NCBI RefSeq assembly: GCF_024713975.1
Contig: NC_091107.1
Span: 11,273,501 to 11,337,500, forward strand
Length of the DNA stretch: 64,000 bases
Direction: 5' to 3'
Origin: Paralichthys olivaceus
Taxonomy: Eukaryota > Chordata > Actinopteri > Pleuronectiformes > Paralichthyidae
Both the position numbers and the translations under genes were made by a program. The notes below the pieces were generated by a model. The model searched no databases. It worked only from the letters and a program-made list of their open reading frames with translations, and was not told the origin of the DNA. Positions 13,105 through 25,239 of this stretch are shown here, one piece after another. Every line of letters begins with the position of its first letter. Positions within the stretch are counted from its first letter, which is position 1.

Positions 13105-16100
13105 CTATTTCTTCCTGTTGTGTTGTCTCCGCGCCTGCAGCCTCTGACGTGCTCCAGATGTCTTAGATCCAGCTCCAATAGAGAAGGAGGGAGCCGCTGG
13201 AGACCCTAATTTTTAAAATGAAAAAAACACGGGGCATGTCATTTCTAAGGAACAATAAAATGTATTTCTTATTCTTTCTACTACTAACCATGAACATTCA
13301 TTGCTAGTTGACTACGTTAACTAGCACCTGAATTTTGTGAATTTTCATCTAATAATTTTGGTCTTTTCATTAGTTATATTTTGGAATGTTCTCTAAAAAT
13401 GCACAATGGTCATAAGTTTTGAGGAGCATCTCTACTGCGAGACTCCTGAAAAAAAGGTAGTGATCAAACTGGATAGTAAACAGCAAATGATACCAGGGAA
13501 GTCACAGCATTAAAGACGTACCAAAAGGAACAGCATTGAAGCCTTGGACAGGAGTTCCAGGACTTCCAAAGGGAATTGGACCTGCAGCAGCACTCTGGCC
13601 AAATGATGGGGTAGATGTTCCTGCAGAGAAAGCACCACAAAACTTGATTAAACATGAATAACTGGGGCCGAAAAAACAATTCAGCTTGGATACAAACAAA
13701 TGACAGTTAGTTATGAAACACACCACAAGATAATATTTTTGAATCCCACTGTAGAACCCACTTAAACAAGCAAAACATACAGTGCATTGTCATTACTCCT
13801 TACCAAAAGCTGATTTGTCAGTAGCAGCAGCCCCAAAGTTGAAGCCTCCCATTTGTGGTGCAGGATTATTGGCAACTGGTGTTCCAAACTGAGGGCACGG
13901 TATACCAGCACCACCAAAGTTGAATCCACTGGGTGCCGGCTGAGATGGACCAGAGGCAGCTGGCTGAGGAGCAGCACTACCAAATGTGAATGTGGCTGAG
14001 GAGGAGCTCTGAGTCTGGGTTGCTGCACCGAAGCTCGGAGCAGCAGTGGGTGCAGCCGGTGGAGCAGTGGTTCCACCAAAAGCAAAACCAGTGGAACCAG
14101 CTCCAAATGCTGGTTTAGCTGGGGTCCCAAATGTAGTTCCTGTGGTGGCAGCAGCAGACCCGAAATTGAAAGGAGCTTGGGCGGGATTAGGAGCAGGCGT
14201 GGATGATGCTGGGTTGCTTCCAAAGGGGAACGGTTTTGGTTGTGCTGCTGAGGAGCCAAAGTTTGACTGCATTGCTGGCGGTTCAAATGACGACTTCCCA
14301 AAGGGGAAAGTGGACTGGGTGGGGGCAGTAGCAGTGGTGGCTGCAGCATTGGCCATAGCAAAGCCTCCAAATGAAGCAGTGGTTGAGTTTTGGCTGGGCG
14401 CTGGCTGACCAAAGGCAAATGCCTTCTGCTTGGCAGCTTGAGGGTCCGCCTGTGTGACACCAAATGTGAAGGCTCCATTGCTGGAGGTTGTGGTAGCAGC
14501 AGCAGCTGGGGCAGGGGCAGCTGCAGTAGTGGTGGTAGCAGTTCCAAACTGAAATGAGCTCCCTGTATTAGGGGCCTGCACTGTGGCTGAGCTGTTACTT
14601 GTTGTAGATGGTGTGGACCAGTTACCAAAGAGGGACTTCACACTTGGTTTGGTAGCAGGTTGTGTTGTGGTGTTGATGGCGCTGGTGGAAACTGTTCCCG
14701 TGAGGGGGTTGGTCAAGCCAGGAAAAACAGATGAGGCAGCTGTGGTGCTGCTTGTTGATGCACCAAATATTGAGGATGTACCAGTTGCTGCAGAGACTGG
14801 GTTGGTGGTTGTGAGGGTGGCAGGCTGTCCAAAGCCAGTGACTGCAGTGGCACCTCCGAAGATGGGCTTGAAACTTTGGACAGGAGGTTTGCTCTCTGGA
14901 GCTGATGTAGCTGACGACGAGGATGTGGTGGTAGTGACAGCGAAAATGGGCTTGAACCCTGAAGCCAGCAGAGGGTTTGTGTTACTCACTGACTCAGAGC
15001 TGCTGGCTAGGGCGGGGGCAGCAGTGATCGGGTTAGAGGCTGTAGGAGCAGAGAGCGTGCTGCTCTGGCTGGGCAGTCCGAAAAGTGTTGGTCCTACTAC
15101 AGGTGGGGTGCTGCTGGAAGACTTCATGACCTGACTCAGGACCTGAGTGAAGGCAGAGGGCTGCTCCACACCAGCAGTGGAGGACTGAGACGGGTATGCC
15201 GGGGGAGGCCGTGGGGAATCCACTGCAGTTGTTACCTTCAAGTTTAAGCCACTGGGTTGCACTGGTGTGGTTAACACGGACACTACAGACAATGATAACA
15301 AATAGGGAGGGGAAAAACATGATGGAATCCATCAATCATATGACAATAATCAAAAGGTCAAGAAATATAGGAGATGCTTTGGATATCGGATAGTAAGAAA
15401 GTATACCACAACTTGAAAATACGAACAGAAAAAATGTAAGTGGAACATTATATTAATAATGGACCCATTTTCAATCAATATATTTGGGGATTTTTTCCCC
15501 CCAACTTCAGTATGATATTAAAACAAGACTTCTATGTGTATTTTTGAGCTTAATATTTGGGTTAAACAGTGAATATCAGCTCACAGGAGATGCTAATTAC
15601 AAAAAAAAAGGTTAAATTGTATTTTAAGAAATATTATTTGTAGTAAAAATAAATTATTATAATCACAATGGGAAACTTCTCAAAGAGACTGAAGATTTTT
15701 AAAAATGAACAATATTGTCAAGATGACTTTAGAACTTCCCCTCAGCGACGTGATCGTACCTAGGGTTGTGCTGGCAGCAGGCGTGGAGCTAGCAGGAGTG
15801 CCGGCCTTCATCTTCAGCGCCTCCAGCAGCGGGCTGGAAGCTGCAGGTGCCGTACTGACACTGATGCCTGGACTGGGATCCAGGTTGATGACTGGGATGG
15901 CAGTGCTGGAGGCTGTAGGCAGAGGAGTTGCGAGAAGGCTGCTCAGGGTGGTGGCGGCGGTAGAGCTGGTAGAGGAGGCGGTCATCTGGCTGGAAGTGGT
16001 GGTCGGGGGAGAGACAGACTTCTCTGGCTCTGGAGCTAAATAAGGACAAATCAAAGGAGGGACTCAGGGCGTATATAGTCAACAGCCTAACAAGACTGGT

Positions 16101-19100
16101 CAGGTCTAACAAGGCTGGGTCAGCAGCACGATAGTATTTCAAAGTTCAGTAAATTAATCTGTCACTCCTCCAGCATTTGTATTTCTGTGGTTGCGTTTAC
16201 TCACCAGGTGTCTCCAGGACTTTCTGGATCTTGCTGAGGGCAGCCTTTTTCTCTTCATCCAAGTCTTTCACAGTGATGCTGTAGCCAAGCTCTGGAGGCG
16301 GGGGCTGCCATTCAACGAGCACAGAGAGTGAAATAGGTTTATTCGGATCAATCTAGTACATCACAATATAAGCATGGGTTTAAGGAAGCTTGTAGTTTGG
16401 CAATATATCAGTTATTACCAGTGAGATCTGATCGTCACGGTGGCTGGACACCAACTGGATCTTCCTTTTTCTCTTCCCACCACTACCAGTAGAGTCTATT
16501 GAGGTAGTGACGGGGACCTTGGGGACTGGGGTCCGTTTGGCTGCAACATCATCACATAATGATACATTTAAATCTTTGAACTTTAATCTCACTAAATAAC
16601 AAATTCATGTCTATGTCTGTGCAATACATGACTTCCATACATGACTTACAAGTAACAGGAGCCTTGTCGGAGGCCGTCTGCTCTGACCTCACAGAGGATG
16701 CTGCACTGGGGGACTGTCTGTCATCCTCTCTGATAATGAAATGACAAGTTTAAGCAAATGTAATATAATATTAAATGTGAATGACTGAACCCAGCAGGAA
16801 ATCAGCAGACACATACCTTGCTCTTTTGGCGACTCCCTCTGGAGTCTGACAGCGAGACGATCCAGGGCTGGACAGAGGGGAGCTGGGTGTTGACGGTTTC
16901 TTCCACTGTTCATGTAAAGATGGAGATAAAGCCTTAACAACTCCACTTAATCTCTGCAGGGCCACATGCACTATAATGCTGCAGGCAAGTCTTACCTGGC
17001 TAAGGCCTTGCGATGAACTGTAGGAGCTGTGAATGGGGTTTCTCCTGGTGCCTGGGGTCCCTCTAGGGGCATGGGCCCCACTGCCAGAGCTGATGGAGGA
17101 GGTGCGAGACCTCTTCATGATGGACTCCTCCGCCAGTGAGGACATCCCTCTTTTCAGGCTTCCTGGCCTGGAGGAGGCAAAGGAGAAGTATATCAGCCCA
17201 CAGACAGCCACACTATACTTTGGGGATTGCTATCAGTGACTATCAAAGACAATATTAGAACTTTTAACTCACTTAGGGACCAACTGTGACAGTGTCCCAT
17301 TGGGTAAAAGAGGCTCAAAAGCAGAGTGTGCACTTCCTCCACTGTCATTACGTCTGCGAAAATAAATATGGAAAACAAACATACAAAATAATTTGTTATA
17401 TACACTTGATTTGTGAAAACAGTGCTAAACAATGTTAAGCCTAAAGCAGAAAGCAACAATGACATATCTCAGCATCTAAGAATCTCTATAAATATTCTAT
17501 AAGCCCCACTGTGAATGTTTCAACCTCAATCTATTTTTGATGCTTTTCCCTCTTTACTGTAATTCTGTGGTATTCGTTATATCCGATTCCTTGATTTGGT
17601 CCAGCTTAGCCCACATTGCTACATACACATTTACACATGCAACAATGCTTTTCCTCATTCAGAAGCTGTGCATGCAAAAAACTGGTGGAAATAAGGTCGA
17701 CAAGAAGCTGTCCAAACCTGCCATGACAAAGATGGCATTCTCGCTTGAATAAGATTTAAATTAATGGAGCAAACTGACCTTTATGTGCTCTAATGGACAA
17801 TAATGCTGAGATAGCAAAAGCCAAAAAACACTGACCAAAAACTGAATGAGTGATGGATTTTGGCTTCTGTATACTTTATGTAAACTGTTACTTGAGTCAG
17901 AGGTAAGAACACAGAACAGTGATCAAAGTGAATCTTCTTAAACAAACACAATGTGTCCACTGTTTCAGCTTGGTACCTTCTTTTGCTTTTCTGTTCAGTT
18001 GTGAAGCTCCTGTCGTCATCCTCCACTTCTCTCTTGCGACTTTCCTTCAACACCCTGAGGACACTTTCTCTGGAGCAAGGGTCCGCAGGGGCCATGGGAA
18101 GCCTGGCACAACTTAGATGCTCCAAACTAAAAATAAAACGGGACATGGTTGAGCTTCTATCAATGTTAACTTTCAGATAGCATTACTGCTGAAGAATAAA
18201 TGAATAATTTAGTCAATGCATATCAAAACTCAGATTGCTCTGTCTGTGTAACAAACACTTTGAAACACAGAGTCAATTTAAAATAATAGAAAATAATAAT
18301 GCAACTGATAACAATTCCGCAAGGCATGATGGATTATCTGATCTGACCCAACATTTGACAATGGATCAGATTAAGGTCACATACAAACATACATGTGTTT
18401 TATTATTAGATAATGGACAAAACAATAGAAACACAGCTTGCATCAATGTACAGACCTGGGGGTGCTGTGGTTGGGCCTGGCAATCTTCACAGTGACAGGA
18501 CTGAGGGCGGCCGGGGAGTTTCTTGGGCTGAGGATGTTTTTCTTTCTGAAGCCGTCCCACCCGACAGGAGGTAGGATGCCCACTGATGAGGCACCAGGCT
18601 GCTGCAGTGGGTAGTGACGCTGGGGGGTAATGTTGAACCTGCCCACTTTGCCAAGTGGCTCCCTGCGGAAACAAAGAAAACGGTATGATGAAGGGGTTGA
18701 TACACAAAAAGTATACAACCAAGGTGTCTGTGTTCTTTAACAACACACCAAGACCACGTAGAGGCCAAGTTGTGACCTCGGCCATCCATATATTACTAAG
18801 TGATTCCAGCACTACACCAACTCTTTAGGTTTGTGTAGATTAGGATTTAAGACCATACCACAGAGTAACATGCAGAGCAGCACTGAGGTCAATGATGGAG
18901 CTACATGATGCTTCACCTTCAGGAAATATAGTCTTACAAGTATGCTGAAGTAATGAGGTGTGCCTCCATTCCCCACTCAAAGGAGTCTCAGAGGACCATT
19001 GTTCCAATATAGTGCATCTTCATTTATATCATTAAGTCATGAGCATGTGAAGGTGAGATGTTTACAAATCACAAATGTGCTGCACGTTATTTCTTGTGCT

Positions 19101-19821
19101 GCATATTATGAATGATCCTAAACTGTGGTCATCACATCAACATGCAGGTGTTGACCGTTGTTTAACAGTTAGTAAATAAAACCCGCCAACAAGCTACAGC
19201 GTCGTAGTCTGAACGCCACAGACAGTTACTGCCTCCTAATGGCTCAGGACGTTATAACGAGATTTGACCATAAACATACCCAGCAAATGACAGCCTCCTG
19301 TTGGGGGTATAGACGGCATGGTTGGGTTTGGAGAGCTTCTCCCGCAGCTGCTCTCGGGGGTTTCTCCCAGCCCTCGGCCTCCCGGGCTCAGCGGTGGGAC
19401 TTTCGGGTTTTCCGATGTAACTGCCCATGAGGAAATCCCGGGGACTGAACAGAAACGAGTCACTTGCCAAAGCTTCCCCTCGGTAAATCCCGCTCTCGCT
19501 GGTCCTTTGTCTGAAATGTCCCGCTGGTTCCCGGAACTCGGCTCTGTCGCCGCTGCTCCTCGTCCTCCCCCGCGCGGCCACCGACACGCCGGTCACCCCC
19601 CAACCCAGCAACCAGCGCCGGATCACACCTGGCACGTTCAGTCCAGCCCGCGGATTCAGGCCTAGCCTGGCGGGAAGCGGTCCTCCGCTGCGATAGTAAC
19701 ACACAATACAACAAACTGCGATAATTAAAGTCGCGTAAAGAAATGTAGGGAAATAATAAAGAGCGAGACTAACTACGCCTAAAAAAGAGAGAAGCACTAA
19801 GCGTTTCTCTCTAGGTGACAT
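13105..19821 (-). CDS. pom121: Nuclear pore membrane protein POM121
   Basis: POM121 is an integral pore-membrane nucleoporin that anchors the nuclear pore complex. Thirteen coding exons read in frame: 19280-19821, 18456-18662, 17977-18126, 17273-17353, 16996-17167, 16817-16905, 16650-16729, 16419-16540, 16205-16304, 15760-16035, 13804-15282, 13522-13620 and 13105-13205, giving 1,165 aa (human about 1,250). The N-terminus has one hydrophobic segment ([17 protein letters not shown], then [16 protein letters not shown]) followed by the conserved MGSYIGKP. The middle is basic and Ser-rich ([17 protein letters not shown]). The 1.5-kb exon and later exons encode FG repeats (FGQPA, FTFGS, FNFGG) in Thr/Ala/Pro-rich sequence. 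The end, [16 protein letters not shown], is nearly identical to human. The ATG at 19821 has an excellent Kozak context (GCCGCCATG) and begins MSP as in human; an in-frame ATG at 19851 would add ten residues. Confidence 0.95.
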
Positions 19822-19984
19822 GGCGGCAACGCGCCGCCGGAGGACTCTCATATCCCATCATGCTGCGCTTCTGACACGGCTTCTTCTTCTCTTGGTGTTT
19901 GGGCTTTCCTGCATCAGCGCCACCTGCCGGACGGGAATCTGTGTTACAGTGAGGAGACACTGATCTCAACCCTCTCACATGACA

Positions 19985-20110
19985 TTTAAAGGCTCAGTGT
20001 GTAAGATTCAGGTGAAGCTAATCTAAAATAGTTCTAGTGATGTTTTCACTAGTGTGTTTCATCTAAACTTGACCCTAGAATGAGGGTCAAGTTTCACCAA
20101 CTTTATATTC
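19985..20110. repeat. Truncated copy of the TTAA-flanked MITE
   Basis: The sequence starts TTTAAAGGCTCAGTGTGTAA and continues through gatgttttcactagtgtgtttcatct. Its end matches the terminal repeat of the complete element at 31230-31563, in the opposite orientation. The far end is missing or too diverged to see. It lies between pom121 and the Kir gene. Confidence 0.6.
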
Positions 20111-20607
20111 AGTGAAATAGTTCAGTGCAGTGAGTAACAATAGGTTACACTCTAAAGCTGAGGCGATGATTAATGAAGGCTGAACAGAAGAAGATAAATG
20201 ATTCGTCATCGGAAAAAAAATCCAGTTTGGCCTTCAAAGAGTTATTTAAATGAAACCACATGAGAAAGATAAAGCGGAAATCACTCTTTGGTGACACTGA
20301 GTTGGATCATTATTTTTCAATGGCAAGACTACAGACAACTGGGTGTAGAAGGATTTTTATTACAATTTTAGAAAAATATTTAAATAGAACATAAAACTCT
20401 TTCATACTGTAACATGAATTAAATGGATAATTATAACAAAAACATAAAGCAAACCTTAGAACATACAGACGAAAACAGCAGTTTCAGCCACCCTGAGATG
20501 AATATTTAAGTATGAGTGTTAAAGTTATCAGGTATCAGGAAATATTACATTTATTCATTATATGCAGTATTATTGTACAAATGGAGTGTTGGTTTAGCAA
20601 AGTTTTT
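20111..20607. other. Kir channel 3' UTR and pom121-Kir intergenic DNA
   Basis: No gene is seen. Minus-strand AATAAA signals (tttatt) occur at 20550-20555 and 20356-20361, either of which could end the Kir channel transcript. Confidence 0.5.
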
Positions 20608-23432
20608 CTAAAACAAAGCATCTTGTTCTTTTGCTGAGCTACTGTCCTTCGCACTGAGTCGGGACATTTGAACCTCAAAGATTTTGTCAAATGCACTGTA
20701 GTCCACACGGAACGCTCCTTTCTCCAAGGAAATACAGGACTCAAATCTGTGGCCCCAAAGGACCTCATCCTCTGTGTAGGAAGTCCTCGCCTGGCATGTC
20801 ATACCTGCAGCACAAAGTCAAAAGGAGAAATGGTAAATGGCACTTTCCTTAGGAAAAAAAGGGCAAACAAATACATTTAGCATTCTGGTACTTTTTGTGT
20901 CTGTTGCTCAGCAGCATTAGTGTTCTGCATCTGAACATTACCATCTGACACACTACATGCACCATTTGCCACAGCAGGTTGTAGCCTAACACTGTTACAT
21001 CTCAGCAAGGTTCTTGGTTTGAATCCCAACTTGGCCGGGCCTTCCGTCGACTTCAGTCCAAGGCAAGCAGACTGGGGTTAGGTTAATTGGAGATTTAAGA
21101 TTGGTCATAGGTGTGAATGGTTGTCTGTCTCTACACCCTGGCGAGTAGTAGTGTGTTCTGTATGGGATGAGGTTGAAGTAAATACTAGTAATCGTAAAAC
21201 TGGCTCCTGCTTACACTGATCCACACTTTAAATATATTTATACATTGGAAACAGTGGAGTTTATGGAATCCCCTCAGTTGTTTTAGACAGTTTACTTACT
21301 GCTTAGCAGCAGAGACACATTTTGAGAGCAGATTTCCCAGTGATTGTTAGAATACACATATAAAAGAGGCACAGCTACAGAGGTTCAGATCTCATTACAT
21401 CAAAGCTATAACCCCTTCTGTGCACAAGACACAGTCAAAAAAACCATGAAAACCTGTAATCAAATCATAACCTTAAAGTTGTGCCGAAACAAAGATGTGT
21501 CAAGGACAACAGCTTTGTTGTGTCTTTGGCGTTGCTGACAGTCAAAACAAGTGATCTTTAAGAGAAGTGGTGTTTCCAACCATGCACCATCTGAAAATGT
21601 TATGTTTTTGAATACAGCTGCATTACTATGAAGATGATCTTAGCTTTGGAACAGCAGCAGAGTTACAAATACTTCTCCAAACCTGATGTCTCCACGATGC
21701 CCTCAAGGATGACAATGATCTCAAAGGTTTCCCTCTTCAGACGCTCGGCCCCGACCTCCCAGAAGGGGCTGCTTTCACCTATGACGTGGGTGATGGTCTG
21801 GGGCTCCACCAGGAGCAGCCTGTCTCCTCCGGTGTCGTAGCCCAGGTTGATCTCCGACTGCTCCAGCGGGATGAACTCGCCCTCCTTGGTCTGCCGGGAC
21901 TTGATCAGCTTGGCCCGGATCTTGGCGTCCACCATGTGGCTCTCTCGGAGATCACCGATGCGGAAGAGCATGCACAGCTTCTCGTCACGCTCACATATGA
22001 CACAGTGCTTGCTGAAGATCAGCGTCTGAGCTCTCTGCTGGGGCCGGGAGATTTTAACAAACATGCAGCCCACCATCAGAGCGTCGATGATGGAGCCAAG
22101 GATGGACTGGACCATCAGGAGCACCGTACCCTCGTAGCAGTGAGCTGTCACCATCCTGGAGCCATACCCAATGGTTCTCTGGCTTTCTAATGACAGCAAC
22201 AGGGCTGATAGGAAACTGTCTACATTCTGGAAGCACGCCTTCCATTGTGGGTCATGGACATGAGCAATGTCATCACGCAACCAGGCACCTAGAAAATAGA
22301 TACCACCAAATGTCACCCATGTGAGGATGTAGCACATAGTGAAGACGAGAAGGAACCAGCGATACTGCAGGTCCACTATTGTAGTGAAGATATCTGAGAT
22401 GAAGCGACTCTTGTCTTTGATAGGCCCCAGATTGACCCTGCACTTGCCATCCTTGGTGATGTAACGCTGGCGCAGATTGCTGGCAGTGACATGCGAAGAG
22501 GGCTCATCACCTAGCAGCTTGCAACGCTTCTTGTGACTCTTTGCACTGTGCTGTTTATCGAGTACAGACACTGGGACGTTGTTGCTACTGGTGGAGCCTC
22601 TCGACTGCCACCTGGAGCTGAAGCGCTTGAGGTGTCTGCTGCGATGCAAAGGTTGAGGCACCGGGGTCTCCTCTGCTGGAGGCGGAGGAGCTGCTCGGAT
22701 GGTTTGCTGCTGAAGGGGATCCTGCTTGGTTAAAGTCAGAGCCTGACTGGACGGAGGGCAGGGACTGTGGGTTTGGGAGGGAGAGGCCTCCTGGGACGAT
22801 GGGAGTGATGAGCAGATGGTGTAGTTAAAGTTGTTGTGGATGAGAGAGGCTCTTTTTGCAATCATCATGGAAGCAACAGTGGATTTAGCTGCACCCTGAA
22901 ATGAAAGATCATAAAATCATAAAATGCATGATCGTGAAATCATTGACAAGTAGCTTCATAAACTGTGTTTTACAAGATTGTGAGAAGTAGAACAAAAGAC
23001 CAAACTACATATTTGTAACATGTTTTTAACATTAAAAAGTAGCTGGGGTTTGGGCACAGATAAGGCAGGGAAGTCAGACTAACACAGTAATAATTATAAT
23101 ACAGACAAAAGATAAGGATTCATGGATTCCAGTGTATTTTCATTTAAATACATGCAATGATAATAAGATATATAATATGAGTTGTTCTACAAACTATAAA
23201 GCTTGGCATTTTTTCTCCTTGGTATTAAATTAAGATGCAGCTCAGTGATTAATACAGACAGCTGTACCTTGTAGGTGTAAGGAGTGTAACGTATAGATTC
23301 TGGTTGTGGCCGCGGCAGGTAAGCCAGCAGATGTTTAGCAGTGACGGTCTGCGTGGGGGGGATGGAGTTCCTGCGAGGCTCGATCCTGACGTTCTGCAGA
23401 GTGTCTCTATTGCACATCACAGTGGAGCTCAT
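20608..23432 (-). CDS. GIRK-like inward-rectifier potassium channel (Kir3-type)
   Basis: Plasma-membrane Kir subunit. Three coding exons, 23268-23432, 21683-22895 and 20608-20804, give 524 aa. The last intron splits [24 protein letters not shown], a join and sequence typical of GIRK genes and nearest KCNJ3 there. Core: slide helix [19 protein letters not shown]1 about 233-256, pore with TIGYG at 296-300, TM2 about 310-334 with the rectification Asp ([12 protein letters not shown], residue 326), then the cytoplasmic domain ([18 protein letters not shown]). The Cys pair flanking the pore is kept. Odd features: an N-terminus of about 195 residues, Pro/Gln-rich, before the usual start of homology; Arg295 just before TIGYG and Ser301 just after; Gln341-Gln342 where GIRKs have Lys-Lys. 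A fish-restricted paralogue (kcnj19-type naming) or a diverged kcnj3/kcnj5 relative are both possible, so no symbol is given. It is an intact gene. Confidence 0.88.
20985..21175. repeat. Degenerate SINE-like dispersed repeat
   Basis: The segment contains a tRNA-like B-box stretch (ggttcttggtttgaatccca) followed by gcagactggggttaggttaa and gtgtgaatggttgtctgtct. From memory this order matches a very common teleost dispersed repeat. It lies in the Kir channel intron between 20804 and 21683. Confidence 0.5.
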
Positions 23433-23478
23433 CGCTGAGGTCTTCTTCAAGATGTTGATTTCTCCTCACGTCTGGCCT
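23433..23478 (-). other. 5' UTR part of the first Kir coding exon
   Basis: A good acceptor (GCCCACACAG) reads into the sequence just upstream of the ATG at 23432. In-frame TTG precedes the ATG but no earlier ATG does. It could join the candidate exon at 25089-25230. Confidence 0.5.
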
Positions 23479-23564
23479 CTGTGTGGGCAACAACATCAAA
23501 TTGGAATTACAAAGGCAGCTAGAGAGGGACATTACCATGTCCCCTGTTAGTGCTGCTTCAAAGC

Positions 23565-23930
23565 TTATTACCCTCACCAAGGAGATAATGTTTTCACCCT
23601 GCTACATTTGTTCGTTTATTTGTTTTATACAAAAGCTACTGAATTTATTTTAGTGAAACTCCAGGGAGGGATGGGACATAGGCCAAGAAAGAACCTGTAA
23701 AATATTTCATGGATCTGGACAAGGGTCAGATCCAGGAACTACTTTTAATCACTTTCTTTGACATTGCAATATATCATTTGTTTTTACTTATCTCCCAGGA
23801 TATAATTCATAGATCTTGATTTTAAAACATCTGGGATATTTAGGCAACTGATATCTATGATTGTTAGGAATGGGGTGCAGCTAAACTGCTGGGCCTTGGT
23901 GGAGGTCTCTGTCTACTGAGAGCTAATTCT
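23565..23930. repeat. Ancient teleost dispersed repeat fragment
   Basis: Phrases such as tcaccaaggagataatgttttc, aagggtcagatccaggaact and gggccttggtggaggtct in this order match, from memory, a widespread degenerate teleost repeat ending near ccttggcggaggtctgcgct. No open frame is kept. It lies in the probable first intron of the Kir gene. Confidence 0.5.
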
Positions 23931-24114
23931 GGTTTCAGTAAGAGTTTGTGAAAACATCACTTAGTAACCATTGATGGAGGCACCTGTTTTCACTCAGTGA
24001 CACATTTTCAATTTTCCATTTTCATCATGTAGACAACTCAGTGTCCTGTTTATATTCAGCTGCTCTTCCAGGAGAACAATTTCTTTGAGATCTGTCTGTA
24101 GGCCTGTGCAGCTG

Positions 24115-24165
24115 TGATGATGATGATGACGATGATGATGACGATGATGATGACGATGATGCTTT
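24115..24165. repeat. GATGAC/GATGAT simple repeat
   Basis: About 50 bases of alternating GATGATGATGAC units; read on the minus strand it gives a His/Arg run with no other coding support. Simple repeat in the probable first intron of the Kir gene. Confidence 0.85.
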
Positions 24166-24684
24166 CCTTCTTCATCTGCCCAACATGAAGTTTCATCTGT
24201 CTGAAGTGGGCTGATCAGTGTCTCAGGCGCACATGAAGGGATTATCACTAATCCTCAAAATTAATCTGAGAAACACCAAAGAACATGATGGATTTGAAAA
24301 GATTATCGACTGTGTTTGGACAGAGAGGCTTAGAGATAGTATTGTCCAGATGTGGCCAAATGAACTTCTGTCTTATTTTTTAAACAGTGTTGTGACACAA
24401 AATGTGACACGTTTCTGAATCCTGACCACGACCGGTCTGTGCAGAGCCAATGAGACGGACAGATTTTTACTGTGGGAATCGGTCCTCTTCTTCTAAATGG
24501 ACAAAAAACGATACTAAAAGAATCCGGTGATAACGAACTGCAGTCAGTTCCAATATAAACATCTTTTTATACAGAGTCTATTTTGAGTCTGAATGGGTTT
24601 TAATTTAAATGCTCCACCTGTCTCTTCTCATAGTTTGTACCAAATAATTTATTTACAGGAAATTTCTTGCAAATTAAATTAGTT

Positions 24685-24962
24685 TGAGCTGCGACGATTT
24701 GTTAGTTTATCAATGAGTTGATTGACAGAATGTCCACAAACAGATTCTATAATCAATGTATTGTCAGTTCTTTCTTTCAGTTTTTCTTCTATGTGAGAAT
24801 GTTGCTTCTCCCACGTTTAGAGAATTATAGTCAACTGCTATTTTTGAATTTTTGTACAGTCAGTTAGTCATAACAAAGAACATGATGTCTCTTTGAGCTC
24901 TGGGAAACAGTGATTTTATATACCAAACAATGAGTCAAATAATTGAAAAATAATTCATTTGA
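24685..24962. repeat. Degenerate MITE of the gggctgcaacgatta type
   Basis: The left end, gagctgcgacgatttgttag, and the right segment, gagctctgggaaacagtgat then accaaacaatgagtcaaata, match from memory the two ends of a palindromic, non-autonomous DNA element that is abundant in teleosts. The copy is diverged. No coding capacity. Confidence 0.5.
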
Positions 24963-25088
24963 ATGAAACTTGGGTTCATTTTATTTATAAAATTAATACT
25001 CAAACCTGTCAGTCTTTTCTGATTGCCACATCTGATTCTAACACATCTACTGAAAAGGTCATTATAAAAAGGGTAAATGGTCACATAC

Positions 25089-25230
25089 CTCTGTGGAGCA
25101 TAGCTGAAGAAGAACACGGCTGCTGCCAGAGTTGAACTTCCTTGTTGAAGTCATCAGGTTTGATCAGATGAAGAAAGACGATGAGTGACGGACGAGCTGC
25201 TGTGTGACTGTTGCTGTCCAGCTGTTTGTC
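25089..25230 (-). promoter_or_regulatory. Candidate first non-coding exon of the Kir gene
   Basis: Reading the minus strand, a GC-richer block ends in a strong donor (CCACAGAG then GTATGTGA at 25088). It lacks an ATG-led frame continuing into the gene and sits 1.6 kb upstream of the coding start. It is therefore a likely 5' UTR exon with the promoter just above 25230. The transcript start is a guess. Confidence 0.4.
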
Positions 25231-25239
25231 TCCTCCCCT

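Noticed and set aside
14046-15134. Long plus-strand open frames (120 and 183 aa) antisense to pom121
   Set aside because: They are Val/Ala/Gly-rich mirror frames of the FG-repeat exon, whose codon bias removes stops on the other strand; no splice sites or homology support them.
23433-23450. Start of the Kir protein six codons upstream of 23432
   Set aside because: That position is TTG, not ATG, and lies in a likely 5' UTR; the ATG at 23432 is the first proper start in frame.
24000-24248. His-rich small protein on the minus strand near 24100
   Set aside because: Produced by the GATGAC simple repeat in a presumed intron; no conserved frame or splice signals.
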